Part shown: positions 1 to 7,041 of the stretch, in pieces
Numbering within the stretch: the stretch's first letter is position 1
Layout: the number at the start of each line of letters is the position of its first letter
Assembly (NCBI GenBank): GCA_018969885.1
Contig: JAGWXN010000066.1
Location: forward strand, 1-12,960
DNA: 12,960 nt
From: Betaproteobacteria bacterium
Lineage (GTDB): Bacteria; Pseudomonadota; Gammaproteobacteria; Burkholderiales; Burkholderiaceae
Direction: 5' to 3'
Position numbers and translations under genes: made by a program
The notes under the pieces: model-generated
Database searches by the model: none
The model's input: the letters and a program-made list of their open reading frames with translations, nothing else
What the model was told of the DNA's origin: nothing

Positions 1-3000
1 ACAATCATTCTGGATGGCGATTGCACTGGATCAGACGATATCTCCTGTCCGTTTACGACGGGAAATACCACATCTCGATACCGCTCATCCATGGAAAACA
101 AGTCGTCTGCTTCTGACTCCGTCAAATAGAATCCGTCGCCAAATACGTTGGATCCGTTCAAGAAACGATTTCGGCATTCGCTAAGCCTCATTGGATTGCC
201 AACATCTGTGCCATCCTCCAAATGCGGAGATATGTACGCAGTTTCTTTTTCATCAAGCATTCGCTTGCCAGTCCATGCGCCCTTATGAATACCAACGAGC
301 GATACCACGAGATTCGCCTGCCCCGGCCACTTCACGCCGCGCACGGCAAAGTTGATGGCTCCGCCCTGCGCCAGCACCTGCTCCAGCCCGTCCTTGCGCA
401 CGTCTCCATCCTTGATGGAGTTGGTCGTGATAAACGCCGTGAAGCCGTTGGGCTTGAGCAAACTGTAGATACGGCGCACGAAGTAAGCGACCAGATCGCT
501 CAGCCCGGCCGGCGCATATTCCCACTTCACATAGGTGCAGAATGCATGGCCGTAGGTGCCGCTCAGCGCCTGGCCCCCCAAATAAGGCGGATTGCCCAGG
601 ATGCAGTCGAAGCCACCGCGCGCCAGAATCTCCGGGAACTCCAGGAACCAGTGGAAGAAGCGCTTCTGGATGGCCGTCCCCCAGGCCGTTCCTGTGGCCT
701 GGCCCTGCGGCGGTCGCCGTCCCGTCAGGTATTCCCGGTATTCGCCGTTGGTAATCGCCAGGTTCGCCTTCGTCTTGGGCAGATAGAACTGGGCAATGGG
801 GATGGCGGCAATCTGGTTGAGCAGCCAGGCGTCCTGGCTCTGCGTGAAATCAATGTAGCGCGCCCGCTTGGCGTCGATCTCCGCCGACGTCCGTTCGGGC
901 AGGGCGGAGACTTCGCGCCAGCAGCGCAGCACCGCATCCACCTGCTGCTGCAAGGCTGGCGCCAGGTCGAGGGTCATCTGTTTCTGCTCTTTGCGTTCTC
1001 GCTTGTTGCGTTCGCGCAGCAATTTGGCCACCGTCTTGTCGTCGCCGGGCAGCGTGGTAAAAGCTGCGTCGGGCACGCCCTGCTCCAGGTCGGCCCGCTG
1101 CACAAAGCCCACAATCGCATTGCCACACTTGATGTGGTGGTCAAGGAAGTTGAGCGGTTCGCCGGGGCTGTGCGCTTCCAGCCAGAGCGCCACTTTGCAC
1201 AGTTCCACCGCCAGCGGATTGAGGTCCACGCCGTAGATGCAGGTGCGGATCACATCGCGCACCGCCGTGCGGAACGCCGCCGGCGACGGCTGATCCTCCC
1301 CCGTCCGCACGCTGGCCAGCGCCGTGGCAATCCGCCGCGCCGCTGCCAGCAGAATGTGGCCGGAGCCGCAGGAGATATCGGCGACGCGCAGGGAAAGCAG
1401 GGAGTGGGCAGCGAGGAGAGAGTAGGGAACGAGGGCGTGGAGGCCTACTTCAGCTTGTGCTGCAAAGAAGTAATCAGGGAAATCGTCATCCGTGAGATAT
1501 CGGTCAGCAGGGCGAGAGCTGGCGCCGCGGTCGGGGGATCCAGGAGATCGACGCGTTGGCAGAGAAGCAGATGCGTCTCCAGTTCCTTGATGCTGCCCTG
1601 AGCGATCCGCAGAAAGTGGATGTACTCGGCTGTCGTCCCCCGTCCCCACCCCTCGGCGATGTTGGCCGGGATCGAGGTCGCCGCGCGGCGGATCTGAGAG
1701 GTCATCCCGTAGCGCTCCTCCGCCGGAAACGGCATGGTCAGCCGATAGCACATCTCTGCCAGATCCATCGCCTTTTGCCACACGACCAGGTCCTGATAAG
1801 AACTTACGGACATACGCTTCCCTCCCCCTCCTCGCCACTCCCTCACTCCCCAACTCCCTCGCCTCCCTCACCCTCTCCTCAATCAAATAATCGAGCGAAT
1901 GTTTGAGCAGCGGCTGCACCAGGTCGTCGGCGGTGTAGTGGGAGCCGGTCGTTGAGCGCTCGTCGCCCTGGGCAAAGGCAAACTCGCTGCGCTCGCCCGT
2001 ATGCACGAAGACCGGGCTGTACTCCAGCAACCCCTCGTAGACCGACCCAAACTCCTCCACGTTGAGCGCCGCATAGTTGACCCGGATCAACTGGTTCGTG
2101 TCGGGATGGCGGTAGAGGTTGAGCGCACGCAGGCAACCAAGCAGCACATCGTTGCCCAGCGTGCAGCGCCCCAGCACGCCGATGGCGTCCGGGCTGAACA
2201 ACTCGCCGGCCAGCGGTGCCAGGCCCAACTGCGCACCCGGCCCGTCGGCCTCAAAGAGCTTGAAGGTGGCCAGCAGCGCCAGCCACAGGTCGTGCTGGCG
2301 CCGGTCTTCCAGATAGCGCTTCTCGGAAAGGCGGCGCAGACGCTGCACGCTGTAATACTGGTCGTAGATCGCACGCTGCCCGGCACTGGCTTGGGGCGGA
2401 GAGACGAGGTCGCGCGCCTCGGTCACCATCAGGAAGAGCAGGCGATAGATCAGGCGCAGCAACTGCTGGTAATACGCGTCCGGCTTGAGTGCGCCTGACG
2501 CCACCGCCGCACGCAGATCAGCATTGGCCGGATGCGCCAGAAAGCCGCTGCCAAAGTCGCGGATCGCCTGCTCCACGGCGCGGCTCAACCCGTCGCGGAT
2601 ACGCGCCCCAGAGTCAAGCGAATCCTGGTGGTAGCGTTCGATCAGGCTGCCGGCTGCGCTCTCGGCGGTGGCGGGCAGCCGCGTCGCATGCAGGAGCCGG
2701 TAAAAGAGGGCAAAGTCGGCAAAAAGGCCGTCGGTGAAGATGCGCTCCAGGTCGAATTCCAGATAGGTCAGCTTGACCAACCGCGAGCTATCGCGCAACA
2801 GGCGCAGCACACGGCCATTGGTGACGATGCCGTAGAGTTCGTCCTGCAGGTTGAGGAATTCCTGCACCATGGCGTGGGCGGACATGCGGGAGGGAGGAAG
2901 GGAGGGAGTGGGGGAGTGGGGGAGTGAGGGAGTGAGGGAGTGAGGGAGTGAATAAGAACCAGCATCTCCACTCCCTTCCTCCCTTCCTCCCTTCCTCCCT

Positions 3001-3431
3001 TCCTCCCTCCCTTCCTCCCTCCCTCCCCCAGATTTTCGATCCAGCCCCGCCGCTTCCCGGCAGCCGATGATGTGGATCGGCATCGCCCCGCGGTTGGCGA
3101 TGCGATGGGAGATGGCGTAGCTCTTGCCGTTGAGTTCGACGCTGCGCGCCTGATACTCCAAGTGGTAGCCGAGCAGACCGAGCAGCGGCAGCACCCACTG
3201 CTGGCGTGTCTCGGTTGTCGCCGGGGAGTCAGCCTTGAGCGAGTCGAGCCGCCGCTGAAAAATGCGCCAGTAATCCTGCGCGTCCGCCCACGCCCGCGCG
3301 ATCTCATCCTTGACCTTGACCGCGCTGTCGAGTCCAAAATCGGCCGGGCGTTGGCCAGACGCCTCCTCTATCCGGTCCAGCAAGTCCGGCGAGAGGATAG
3401 CGCCTTCGATGCGGATGGCGGGATAGTTCAT
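1..3431 (-). CDS. Eco57I-like adenine-N6 DNA methyltransferase, partial, with two in-frame insertions
   Basis: Large type II/DISARM-like DNA methyltransferase expected to methylate adenine with S-adenosylmethionine. 1143 codons are in the window and the C-terminus, including most of the target-recognition part, lies beyond base 1. It starts [20 protein letters not shown]. The N-terminal region continues to [20 protein letters not shown] (about residues 495-515). The cofactor motif DISCGSGH is at 685-692 and the catalytic NPPY at 947-950. The frame is open throughout, including two segments foreign to the family: about residues 134-181 (Gly/Arg/Glu then Pro/Ser/Leu low complexity) and about 521-679 (carrying a nested gene in another frame). 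No Shine-Dalgarno sequence precedes the ATG. Its ATG overlaps the TGA of the upstream XRE gene by 4 bases (ATGA), so translation is probably coupled. Family and motifs are seen directly. Its role in a defence system is inferred from the neighbouring helicases. Whether the protein works with both insertions is unknown. Confidence 0.9.
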   Translation of the reverse strand, partial: MNYPAIRIEGAILSPDLLDRIEEASGQRPADFGLDSAVKVKDEIARAWADAQDYWRIFQRRLDSLKADSPATTETRQQWVLPLLGLLGYHLEYQARSVELNGKSYAISHRIANRGAMPIHIIGCREAAGLDRKSGGGREEGREEGRKGGREEGSGDAGSYSLPHSLTPSLPHSPTPSLPPSRMSAHAMVQEFLNLQDELYGIVTNGRVLRLLRDSSRLVKLTYLEFDLERIFTDGLFADFALFYRLLHATRLPATAESAAGSLIERYHQDSLDSGARIRDGLSRAVEQAIRDFGSGFLAHPANADLRAAVASGALKPDAYYQQLLRLIYRLLFLMVTEARDLVSPPQASAGQRAIYDQYYSVQRLRRLSEKRYLEDRRQHDLWLALLATFKLFEADGPGAQLGLAPLAGELFSPDAIGVLGRCTLGNDVLLGCLRALNLYRHPDTNQLIRVNYAALNVEEFGSVYEGLLEYSPVFVHTGERSEFAFAQGDERSTTGSHYTADDLVQPLLKHSLDYLIEERVREARELGSEGVARRGREAYVRKFLSGPGRVAKGDGSGRDVLSADHAVSGGGALRDDLSDPPRGDLDPGQHRRGVGTGDDSRVHPLSADRSGQHQGTGDASASLPTRRSPGSPDRGASSRPADRYLTDDDFPDYFFAAQAEVGLHALVPYSLLAAHSLLSLRVADISCGSGHILLAAARRIATALASVRTGEDQPSPAAFRTAVRDVIRTCIYGVDLNPLAVELCKVALWLEAHSPGEPLNFLDHHIKCGNAIVGFVQRADLEQGVPDAAFTTLPGDDKTVAKLLRERNKRERKEQKQMTLDLAPALQQQVDAVLRCWREVSALPERTSAEIDAKRARYIDFTQSQDAWLLNQIAAIPIAQFYLPKTKANLAITNGEYREYLTGRRPPQGQATGTAWGTAIQKRFFHWFLEFPEILARGGFDCILGNPPYLGGQALSGTYGHAFCTYVKWEYAPAGLSDLVAYFVRRIYSLLKPNGFTAFITTNSIKDGDVRKDGLEQVLAQGGAINFAVRGVKWPGQANLVVSLVGIHKGAWTGKRMLDEKETAYISPHLEDGTDVGNPMRLSECRNRFLNGSNVFGDGFYLTESEADDLFSMDERYRDVVFPVVNGQEISSDPVQSPSRMI
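1395..1871 (-). mobile_element. In-frame insertion cassette carrying a four-helix-bundle gene
   Basis: About 477 bases (159 codons) lie between LDYLIEERV and [14 protein letters not shown], where related methyltransferases have only a short variable loop before motif I. The limits are approximate because both edges are low-complexity. The edges are imperfect inverted arms: read on the plus strand, the right arm (1814-1870) has CTCCTCGC then CACTCCC, and the reverse complement of the left arm (1391-1440) has the same blocks in the same order. Read in the methyltransferase frame, every codon from 1884 down to 1389 is a sense codon and the same phase is kept on both sides. The predicted host-frame peptide is Gly/Arg/Asp/Ser-rich and resembles no domain. 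By analogy with 23S rRNA intervening sequences I call it an IVS-like element; mobility is inferred. Confidence 0.75.
1445..1813 (-). CDS. Four-helix-bundle protein, 23S rRNA intervening-sequence-protein family, nested in the methyltransferase gene
   Basis: A 122-aa protein matching the IVP/S23 four-helix-bundle family (TIGR02436 type). The family signatures are [20 protein letters not shown] (residues 4-23), then [20 protein letters not shown] (36-55), [19 protein letters not shown] (64-82), and a final helix 100-120. Length and helix order are normal for a complete member. Relatives are encoded inside 23S rRNA intervening sequences, and one solved member is a pentamer; Avd of diversity-generating retroelements shares the fold. 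The biochemical function is not established and nucleic-acid binding is suspected. I chose ATG 1811-1813 over the ATG at 1846 because the family motif starts directly after it and GGAGG lies about 7 bases upstream, within the purine-rich arm. It is read in the +1 frame relative to the methyltransferase, entirely inside that gene, and ends with TAG at 1445-1447. Confidence 0.88.
   Translation of the reverse strand: MSVSSYQDLVVWQKAMDLAEMCYRLTMPFPAEERYGMTSQIRRAATSIPANIAEGWGRGTTAEYIHFLRIAQGSIKELETHLLLCQRVDLLDPPTAAPALALLTDISRMTISLITSLQHKLK
2888..2908. repeat. Left arm of a perfect 21-bp inverted repeat
   Basis: Begins GGGAGGGAGGAAGGG on the plus strand and is the exact reverse complement of 3003-3023. 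The match stops at mismatches on both sides. The 94-base interval holds both octamer arrays and the short core. In mRNA the two arms could form a long stem. Both arms are low-complexity, so part of the match could be chance, but they lie exactly at the edges of the inserted segment. Confidence 0.8.
2907..2946. repeat. Tandem octamer AGTGRGGG, five copies
   Basis: Five head-to-tail 8-base units on the plus strand: AGTGGGGG twice, then AGTGAGGG three times, followed by a degenerate AGTGAATA. They lie inside the methyltransferase coding frame. Eight is not a multiple of three, so gain or loss of one unit would shift the reading frame downstream. Confidence 0.9.
2973..3004. repeat. Tandem octamer CCCTTCCT, four perfect copies
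   Basis: Four perfect head-to-tail 8-base units on the plus strand (AGGAAGGG on the coding strand), then a CCCT spacer, a fifth copy at 3009-3016 and two CCCT half-units. Together with the AGTGRGGG array they form two independent octamer tracts in the 5' part of the methyltransferase gene. Confidence 0.9.
3003..3023. repeat. Right arm of the 21-bp inverted repeat
   Basis: Begins CTCCCTCCCTTCCTC on the plus strand and pairs base for base with 2888-2908. On the coding strand this is the first, G-rich arm met by the ribosome. It lies in a run GGGGGAGGGAGGGAGGAAGG (3010-3029), which also fits a G-quadruplex pattern. Confidence 0.8.
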
Positions 3432-3613
3432 GAGGGTTGCTGCCGTGGCGCCAGGTTCACGTCCACCACGAGATCCGCCAACTGCGCCTGCGTCAGCTCG
3501 CGTGCAATGCGTAGCCGCACAACTTGCTGCGATGGCGCGAGGGCGTCATAGGCCTCTTTCACTTCAGGGTCAGCCAGCAGGTTCGCCTTGACTTGCTCTA
3601 GGGGAATCGTCAT
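3428..3613 (-). CDS. Short XRE/antitoxin-like protein, probably internally deleted
   Basis: A 61-aa product. Residues 1-48 ([20 protein letters not shown], then a segment ending [15 protein letters not shown]) look like the N-terminus of XRE-type antitoxins of HigA/RelB-associated pairs, up to the second helix of the HTH. Instead of the recognition helix the protein goes directly to [12 protein letters not shown], which resembles the C-terminal tail of such antitoxins. This suggests an in-frame deletion of the middle near 3463-3470. GGAG lies about 10 bases before the ATG. Its TGA (3428-3430) overlaps the methyltransferase ATG (3429-3431). Without a recognition helix it probably cannot bind DNA normally and may survive as a translational leader for the methyltransferase. 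It could instead simply be debris. The family call is from pattern only. Confidence 0.55.
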   Translation of the reverse strand: MTIPLEQVKANLLADPEVKEAYDALAPSQQVVRLRIARELTQAQLADLVVDVNLAPRQQPS

Positions 3614-3677
3614 AGTTAGTCAACTCCGACTGTGCTCATGCGTGCACTCGGTGGCTCGCACGGCGATAGGCCAAAGC

Positions 3678-3968
3678 TCAGGCAGCCAGTACAAATGAAC
3701 GAACGTTCAATTCATCTGTGCGCTGGCGGATCTGAGCCAGATCATACTGCATCTGCAACTGCAGCCAGGCTTCTGGCGTGCGGCCAAAAGCCTTCGACAG
3801 CCGCGTCGCCATCTCCGGCGAAATGCCGGCATGGCCGTTGATCAACTGCGAGAACGTCTTGCGCGACACGCCTAGCCCGGCGGCAACTTCTGTCACAGTC
3901 AAATCCAGCGGTTCCAGATAGAGATCCCGGAGAATCTCTCCAGGATGGGGCGGATTCTTCATCGACAT
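3678..3968 (-). CDS. higA: HigA-family antitoxin, XRE transcriptional regulator
   Basis: A 96-aa protein of normal HigA length. It opens with the family hallmark [17 protein letters not shown] (residues 8-24), then an HTH with [20 protein letters not shown] (25-44) and the usual [20 protein letters not shown] (49-68). HigA neutralises the HigB mRNA interferase and represses its own promoter. AGGAG lies about 10 bases upstream of the chosen ATG. The cognate higB directly upstream is broken, so this antitoxin is solitary here. It could still regulate the promoter at 4137-4165 or protect against a HigB encoded elsewhere (inference). Confidence 0.88.
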   Translation of the reverse strand: MSMKNPPHPGEILRDLYLEPLDLTVTEVAAGLGVSRKTFSQLINGHAGISPEMATRLSKAFGRTPEAWLQLQMQYDLAQIRQRTDELNVRSFVLAA

Positions 3969-3981
3969 CGTTTTGCATCTC

Positions 3982-4126
3982 CTAATGATAGTCCACGCAA
4001 TCCACGTCCACTACGTTACCCTCAGCAAAGCGAAAGGTGACGTTTCACATGAGCCTGCTGCACATCCTTGCTCTGGTCGTCGAGGTGGAGCGCAGCCAAA
4101 CCTTTGTGCTGAAAGTTCCGTATCAT
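3982..4126 (-). pseudogene. higB: higB toxin remnant with internal deletion
   Basis: Both ends of a HigB/RelE-type toxin are readable, but in different frames. From ATG 4124-4126 it reads MIRNFQHKGLAALHLDDQ and on to QQAHVKR, the usual HigB start. A second frame then reads [20 protein letters not shown] and TAG at 3982-3984, the usual HigB end. About half of the roughly 90-residue protein, the centre holding GDLKGYWS-type sequence, is missing. The joint lies near 4039-4048, where the two frames overlap. The stop is 13 bases before higA, the normal spacing. The deletion and frameshift should abolish ribonuclease activity. Confidence 0.85.
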
Positions 4127-4136
4127 GGCATTTCTG

Positions 4137-4165
4137 ATTATGCCCTGTTACGCAACAGGTATCAA
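4137..4165 (-). promoter_or_regulatory. Promoter of the higBA remnant operon
   Basis: On the minus strand TTGATA (4165-4160) and CATAAT (4142-4137) are separated by exactly 17 bases, each one base off the sigma-70 consensus. The expected transcript start near 4130 is only a few bases before the higB ATG, so the mRNA would have almost no leader. It could serve higA, the short XRE gene and the methyltransferase. Confidence 0.7.
4144..4159. promoter_or_regulatory. Inverted-repeat operator in the promoter spacer
   Basis: CCTGTTACGCAACAGG has perfect 6-base arms around ACGC and fills the spacer between the -35 and -10 boxes. HigA and other XRE antitoxins typically bind such palindromes in their own promoters, so it is the likely autoregulatory site. 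A short terminator for the SNF2 gene is less likely because no T-run follows. Confidence 0.65.
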
Positions 4166-4173
4166 ATCGATTC

Positions 4174-7041
4174 TTACTCCGGCAGCAGCACGTAGATCCC
4201 CATCAGATCCATCGGCAGCACCGGGTAGACGACCTGAAAGCGCCGGCGATCCACCAGCGTGCTAAAGCGTTCGTGCGCCTCCACCAGCCGTTTGGACTGT
4301 GCCTCGGCCACGGCGTCGAACTCGGCAGCCATCTTGTCGAGCAGCTTGAGCTCGTTTTCCAGGAAACTCGCCCGCGCCGGCAAGGTAAGTTCCGACGAAG
4401 CGCGCGCCTGGGCGAGCAGCGTCATTGCCTCTTCATGCACAAGATAGGTCCGCTGCTGTGGCGTGCCACGCCAGCCCCACAGCAGCATCTCCTCGGCCAC
4501 AATCTGGAGGTCGCCCTTGCTCTGCTCGATGACATTGCGACACCGGAAGAGCAGCAGCGTCGTCTTGATCGTAACCTGGCGCGTGCGGATCACGGCGGCG
4601 CGCGCCGCGCGCCGGCCGCTGCGCGCCAGCGTATTGGCCATGATGAACTGGCACAACTGTTCGACAAAGCGATGGTTGCGGCCGATATAGTGATACCCTG
4701 CCGGCGTCGGCGAAAGGAAGCTGATCTTCACCGGGTCGCCGGCCGGCAGCAGGTCGCGCAGCAGACCGGGTAAGTTTCCGGTGTAGAGCCGGTAGCCCCT
4801 GGCATCGGGGCTGACCTGCACGCCCAGCAACTGATCGAGGCCATGTGTGACAAACTCCTCGACGGCAGTTGGATCGCCGATCGCTGCGTCCATCTCTCGC
4901 AGGTCCGCCTCGATCTCCTGCGCTTTGATGGCGTTCTGGGCAAAGATGCTGCGCGACGCCTTTTCGCGTTCGGCGGCCTCGTCCACCTTGCGTGTGACAT
5001 TCTCTCTGGCGCGCGCTGCCTCGCCAAACTGGTCAAAATCAAAGGTGAGCTGGAGATCATCCTTTGTCTTCCGGCGCGTGATGATCTTGCGGTCGGGGTT
5101 GAGCAGCAGCGCCTGGGCAATCGTGTCGATGATGCTCTGCGAGTCGTCGGGGAAGGGCACATTGATGCCGGTGGCGCGCTTGATCTCCCGCACCTTGCGC
5201 AGCAGCACGTCGAGCACGATGCCGTCGATGGGGTTGTCGGCGCCGTAGAGCAGACACGCCTTCACCGTGGGCGCCACCTGCCCAAAACGGTCGACGCGCC
5301 CCTCGCGCTGTTCCAGCCGGTTGGGATTCCAGGGCAGATCGTAGTGCAGCACGGCGGTGAAGCGATCCTGCAGGTTGATGCCCTCGCTCAGACAGTCGGT
5401 CGCAATCAGCACGCGCAGCGGCGCCTTGCCCATCTCTTCGATGCGCGCTTTGCGCAGATCGTCGGGCAGTTCGCTGGTGATGACCTGCAGATCGAGCTTG
5501 GGAAACTTTCGTTTGAGGCTCGCCGCCAGGTGTTCGCCCACATAGTTGGCCGTCGCGATATAGCGGCAGAAGACGACCGGATTGAGGCCGGTGCGCAGCC
5601 AGTCGTCCAGAATCAATTCGGCGTTGGCGAGTTTGTGGTCGCCTTCCAGGGCGCCCAGCGCCTGCAACTGCCTGGCGAAGCCGCGCATCTGCTGGCGTTG
5701 ATAGTCGCTCCAGGCATTGCGTTCGACGACTTGGGTGGGCGTGTTGTCGCTCTCGAAACCAAACTCGCTGTCATGCACCGGGTTATCGCCGGCCTCGACC
5801 ACCTCCGCCCATGCTGCAGCGTCATCGCCGTCGACCTCCCCCATATTGGCCAGCCGCGTGTTGAGCATCTCGACGCCGGCGGCTGGGCTGGACATGACGC
5901 CCCGTAGCAGCGCCAAGGCGGTCCAGTAGCGCACGCGCTGCCGGGGTTGACTGTCCTGCCCGGGCGCCACCAGTCTGCGAGCAAAGGTGAGTATTTCGTT
6001 GAAGAAGGCAAGATAGCGCGGCGAAAGGTCATAAGGCCACTCGAAGGCTTCCCGCTCTGGAAAGGGCGTGTCCTCGCCCATCCACTTTTCGACGTCGGCG
6101 CGCTTGCGCTGCACAAAATAGCGCGCCAGTTCGCGGCGCTGCGCCTGGGTAGAAGCAGGCAAGTCGAGCGTCTCAAAATCCGCGCGCAATAGGCCCAGCA
6201 GCGACTGGAACTCTTCCGGCTTGCCGCTGTGCGGCGTTGCGGTCAGCAGCATCAAGCCCTGCTCTGGCTTCTGGGCAATGCGGCGGATCAGGTGGTAGCG
6301 CTGCTGCTGGGTTACCGACGCCCCTGTCGGGCGCGCGCCGGTGTGCGCTTCGTCGACCACCACCAACTCTGGGCACTGCTCGATGAAGACATCGCGGCGC
6401 GTCTCCGCCTTGATGAAGTCGATGCTGAGCACCTGATAGGGGTAGTACTCGAAGACGCTGGTGTCGCCCTGGATCTGGCGATCCAGCCGCGCCTGGGTGT
6501 TCGAGCGGATGATCACGGCCTCCAGGTCAAGCTTGGCGCGGATCTCCGCCTGCCACTGGTCACACAGATGGGGCAGACAGACCACGGCAAAGCGTCGGAT
6601 CTTGCGCCGCTCCAGCAGTTCCTTGACGACCAGCAGCGCCTCCACCGTCTTGCCCACGCCCACGTCGTCGGCAATCAGCAGCCGCGTCGTCTCCTGGCGC
6701 AGCGCCATGATCAGCGGCACCATCTGGTAGGCGCGCGGGCGGAACGAGAGTTTGGCCAGGCAGCGGAACGGACCGGCGCCGTTGCGGAAGGCCAGCCTGG
6801 CCGCGTTGTGGAGCAGACGCGCCGTACCGATGTCGCCCAGATCGTCGTGCGTCGGCGGCGCAAATGAAGCGTCCGTCGGCATGTCGCTGGGGATGGCAAG
6901 CGGCAGGTAGATGCCGGTCGTCTCATCCTCGGAGCCGCCCAGCGGCTTGACGAGCAGCAGATCGCGGTCGTCGGAGGGGAGCACGATCCAGTCGCGTCCG
7001 CGCAGGGAAACCAATTTACCGGGTTGGAGGGAGACGGTCAT
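4174..7041 (-). CDS. SNF2-family helicase, DISARM DrmD-like
   Basis: A 955-aa SF2 ATPase. Motifs in order: RPYQ-like RPRAYQMVPL (101-110), Walker A ADDVGVGKT (124-132), DEAH (230-233), TATPH (267-271), motif V ATDCLSEGINLQ (547-558) and motif VI QREGRVDRFGQ (578-588). The N-terminal MTVSLQPGKLVSLRGRDWIV leader and the overall length resemble the SNF2-like helicases of DISARM class 1. The last 330 or so residues are charged and helical with no motif I recognise. I use ATG 7039-7041, not the in-frame ATG at 7113: it overlaps the TGA of the upstream helicase gene (ATGA), has AGGAAGG just before it, and begins the conserved leader. Translation is probably coupled to that gene. It should translocate on DNA in the same defence complex. 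The DrmD assignment is by resemblance only. Confidence 0.9.
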   Translation of the reverse strand: MTVSLQPGKLVSLRGRDWIVLPSDDRDLLLVKPLGGSEDETTGIYLPLAIPSDMPTDASFAPPTHDDLGDIGTARLLHNAARLAFRNGAGPFRCLAKLSFRPRAYQMVPLIMALRQETTRLLIADDVGVGKTVEALLVVKELLERRKIRRFAVVCLPHLCDQWQAEIRAKLDLEAVIIRSNTQARLDRQIQGDTSVFEYYPYQVLSIDFIKAETRRDVFIEQCPELVVVDEAHTGARPTGASVTQQQRYHLIRRIAQKPEQGLMLLTATPHSGKPEEFQSLLGLLRADFETLDLPASTQAQRRELARYFVQRKRADVEKWMGEDTPFPEREAFEWPYDLSPRYLAFFNEILTFARRLVAPGQDSQPRQRVRYWTALALLRGVMSSPAAGVEMLNTRLANMGEVDGDDAAAWAEVVEAGDNPVHDSEFGFESDNTPTQVVERNAWSDYQRQQMRGFARQLQALGALEGDHKLANAELILDDWLRTGLNPVVFCRYIATANYVGEHLAASLKRKFPKLDLQVITSELPDDLRKARIEEMGKAPLRVLIATDCLSEGINLQDRFTAVLHYDLPWNPNRLEQREGRVDRFGQVAPTVKACLLYGADNPIDGIVLDVLLRKVREIKRATGINVPFPDDSQSIIDTIAQALLLNPDRKIITRRKTKDDLQLTFDFDQFGEAARARENVTRKVDEAAEREKASRSIFAQNAIKAQEIEADLREMDAAIGDPTAVEEFVTHGLDQLLGVQVSPDARGYRLYTGNLPGLLRDLLPAGDPVKISFLSPTPAGYHYIGRNHRFVEQLCQFIMANTLARSGRRAARAAVIRTRQVTIKTTLLLFRCRNVIEQSKGDLQIVAEEMLLWGWRGTPQQRTYLVHEEAMTLLAQARASSELTLPARASFLENELKLLDKMAAEFDAVAEAQSKRLVEAHERFSTLVDRRRFQVVYPVLPMDLMGIYVLLPE

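Larger units (their letters stand above)
2888..3031 (-). mobile_element. Second, ORF-less in-frame insertion with the same kind of arms
   Basis: About 144 bases (48 codons) split [14 protein letters not shown] from [17 protein letters not shown], two stretches that look contiguous in relatives. On the coding strand it is a G/A tract, a core of about 23 bases (GTGGAGATGCTGGTTC...), then a C/T tract of CACTCCC repeats. Every codon in the methyltransferase frame is a sense codon and the phase is restored. The translated product would be a Gly-Arg-Glu run followed by Pro-Ser-Leu-His. It shares GGGAGTG-type units and purine-arm/pyrimidine-arm polarity with the larger insertion but has no four-helix-bundle gene. 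It may be a decayed or non-autonomous form of the same element, which is inference. Confidence 0.65.

Noticed and set aside
222..1601. Long plus-strand open frame of 459 codons
   Set aside because: It is the exact antisense of the methyltransferase in codon register, is Arg/Gln/His-rich, and shows no family motif; GC-rich genes commonly leave such antisense frames open.
1395..1871. Diversity-generating retroelement, because Avd is a four-helix bundle
   Set aside because: No reverse transcriptase, template repeat or adenine-biased variable repeat is visible in the window; the sequence motifs fit the IVP branch.
2888..3023. CRISPR-like array in the repeat block
   Set aside because: Units are 8 bases with no spacers; it is a simple tandem and inverted repeat inside a coding gene.
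2768..3337. Minus-strand frame of 189 codons across the small insertion
   Set aside because: Ser/Arg/Thr-rich shadow of the methyltransferase; the low-complexity repeat leaves all frames open there. It holds no remnant of the four-helix-bundle protein.
4843..5907. Plus-strand open frame of 354 codons
   Set aside because: Antisense to the SNF2 helicase, whose conserved motifs lie on the minus strand here.
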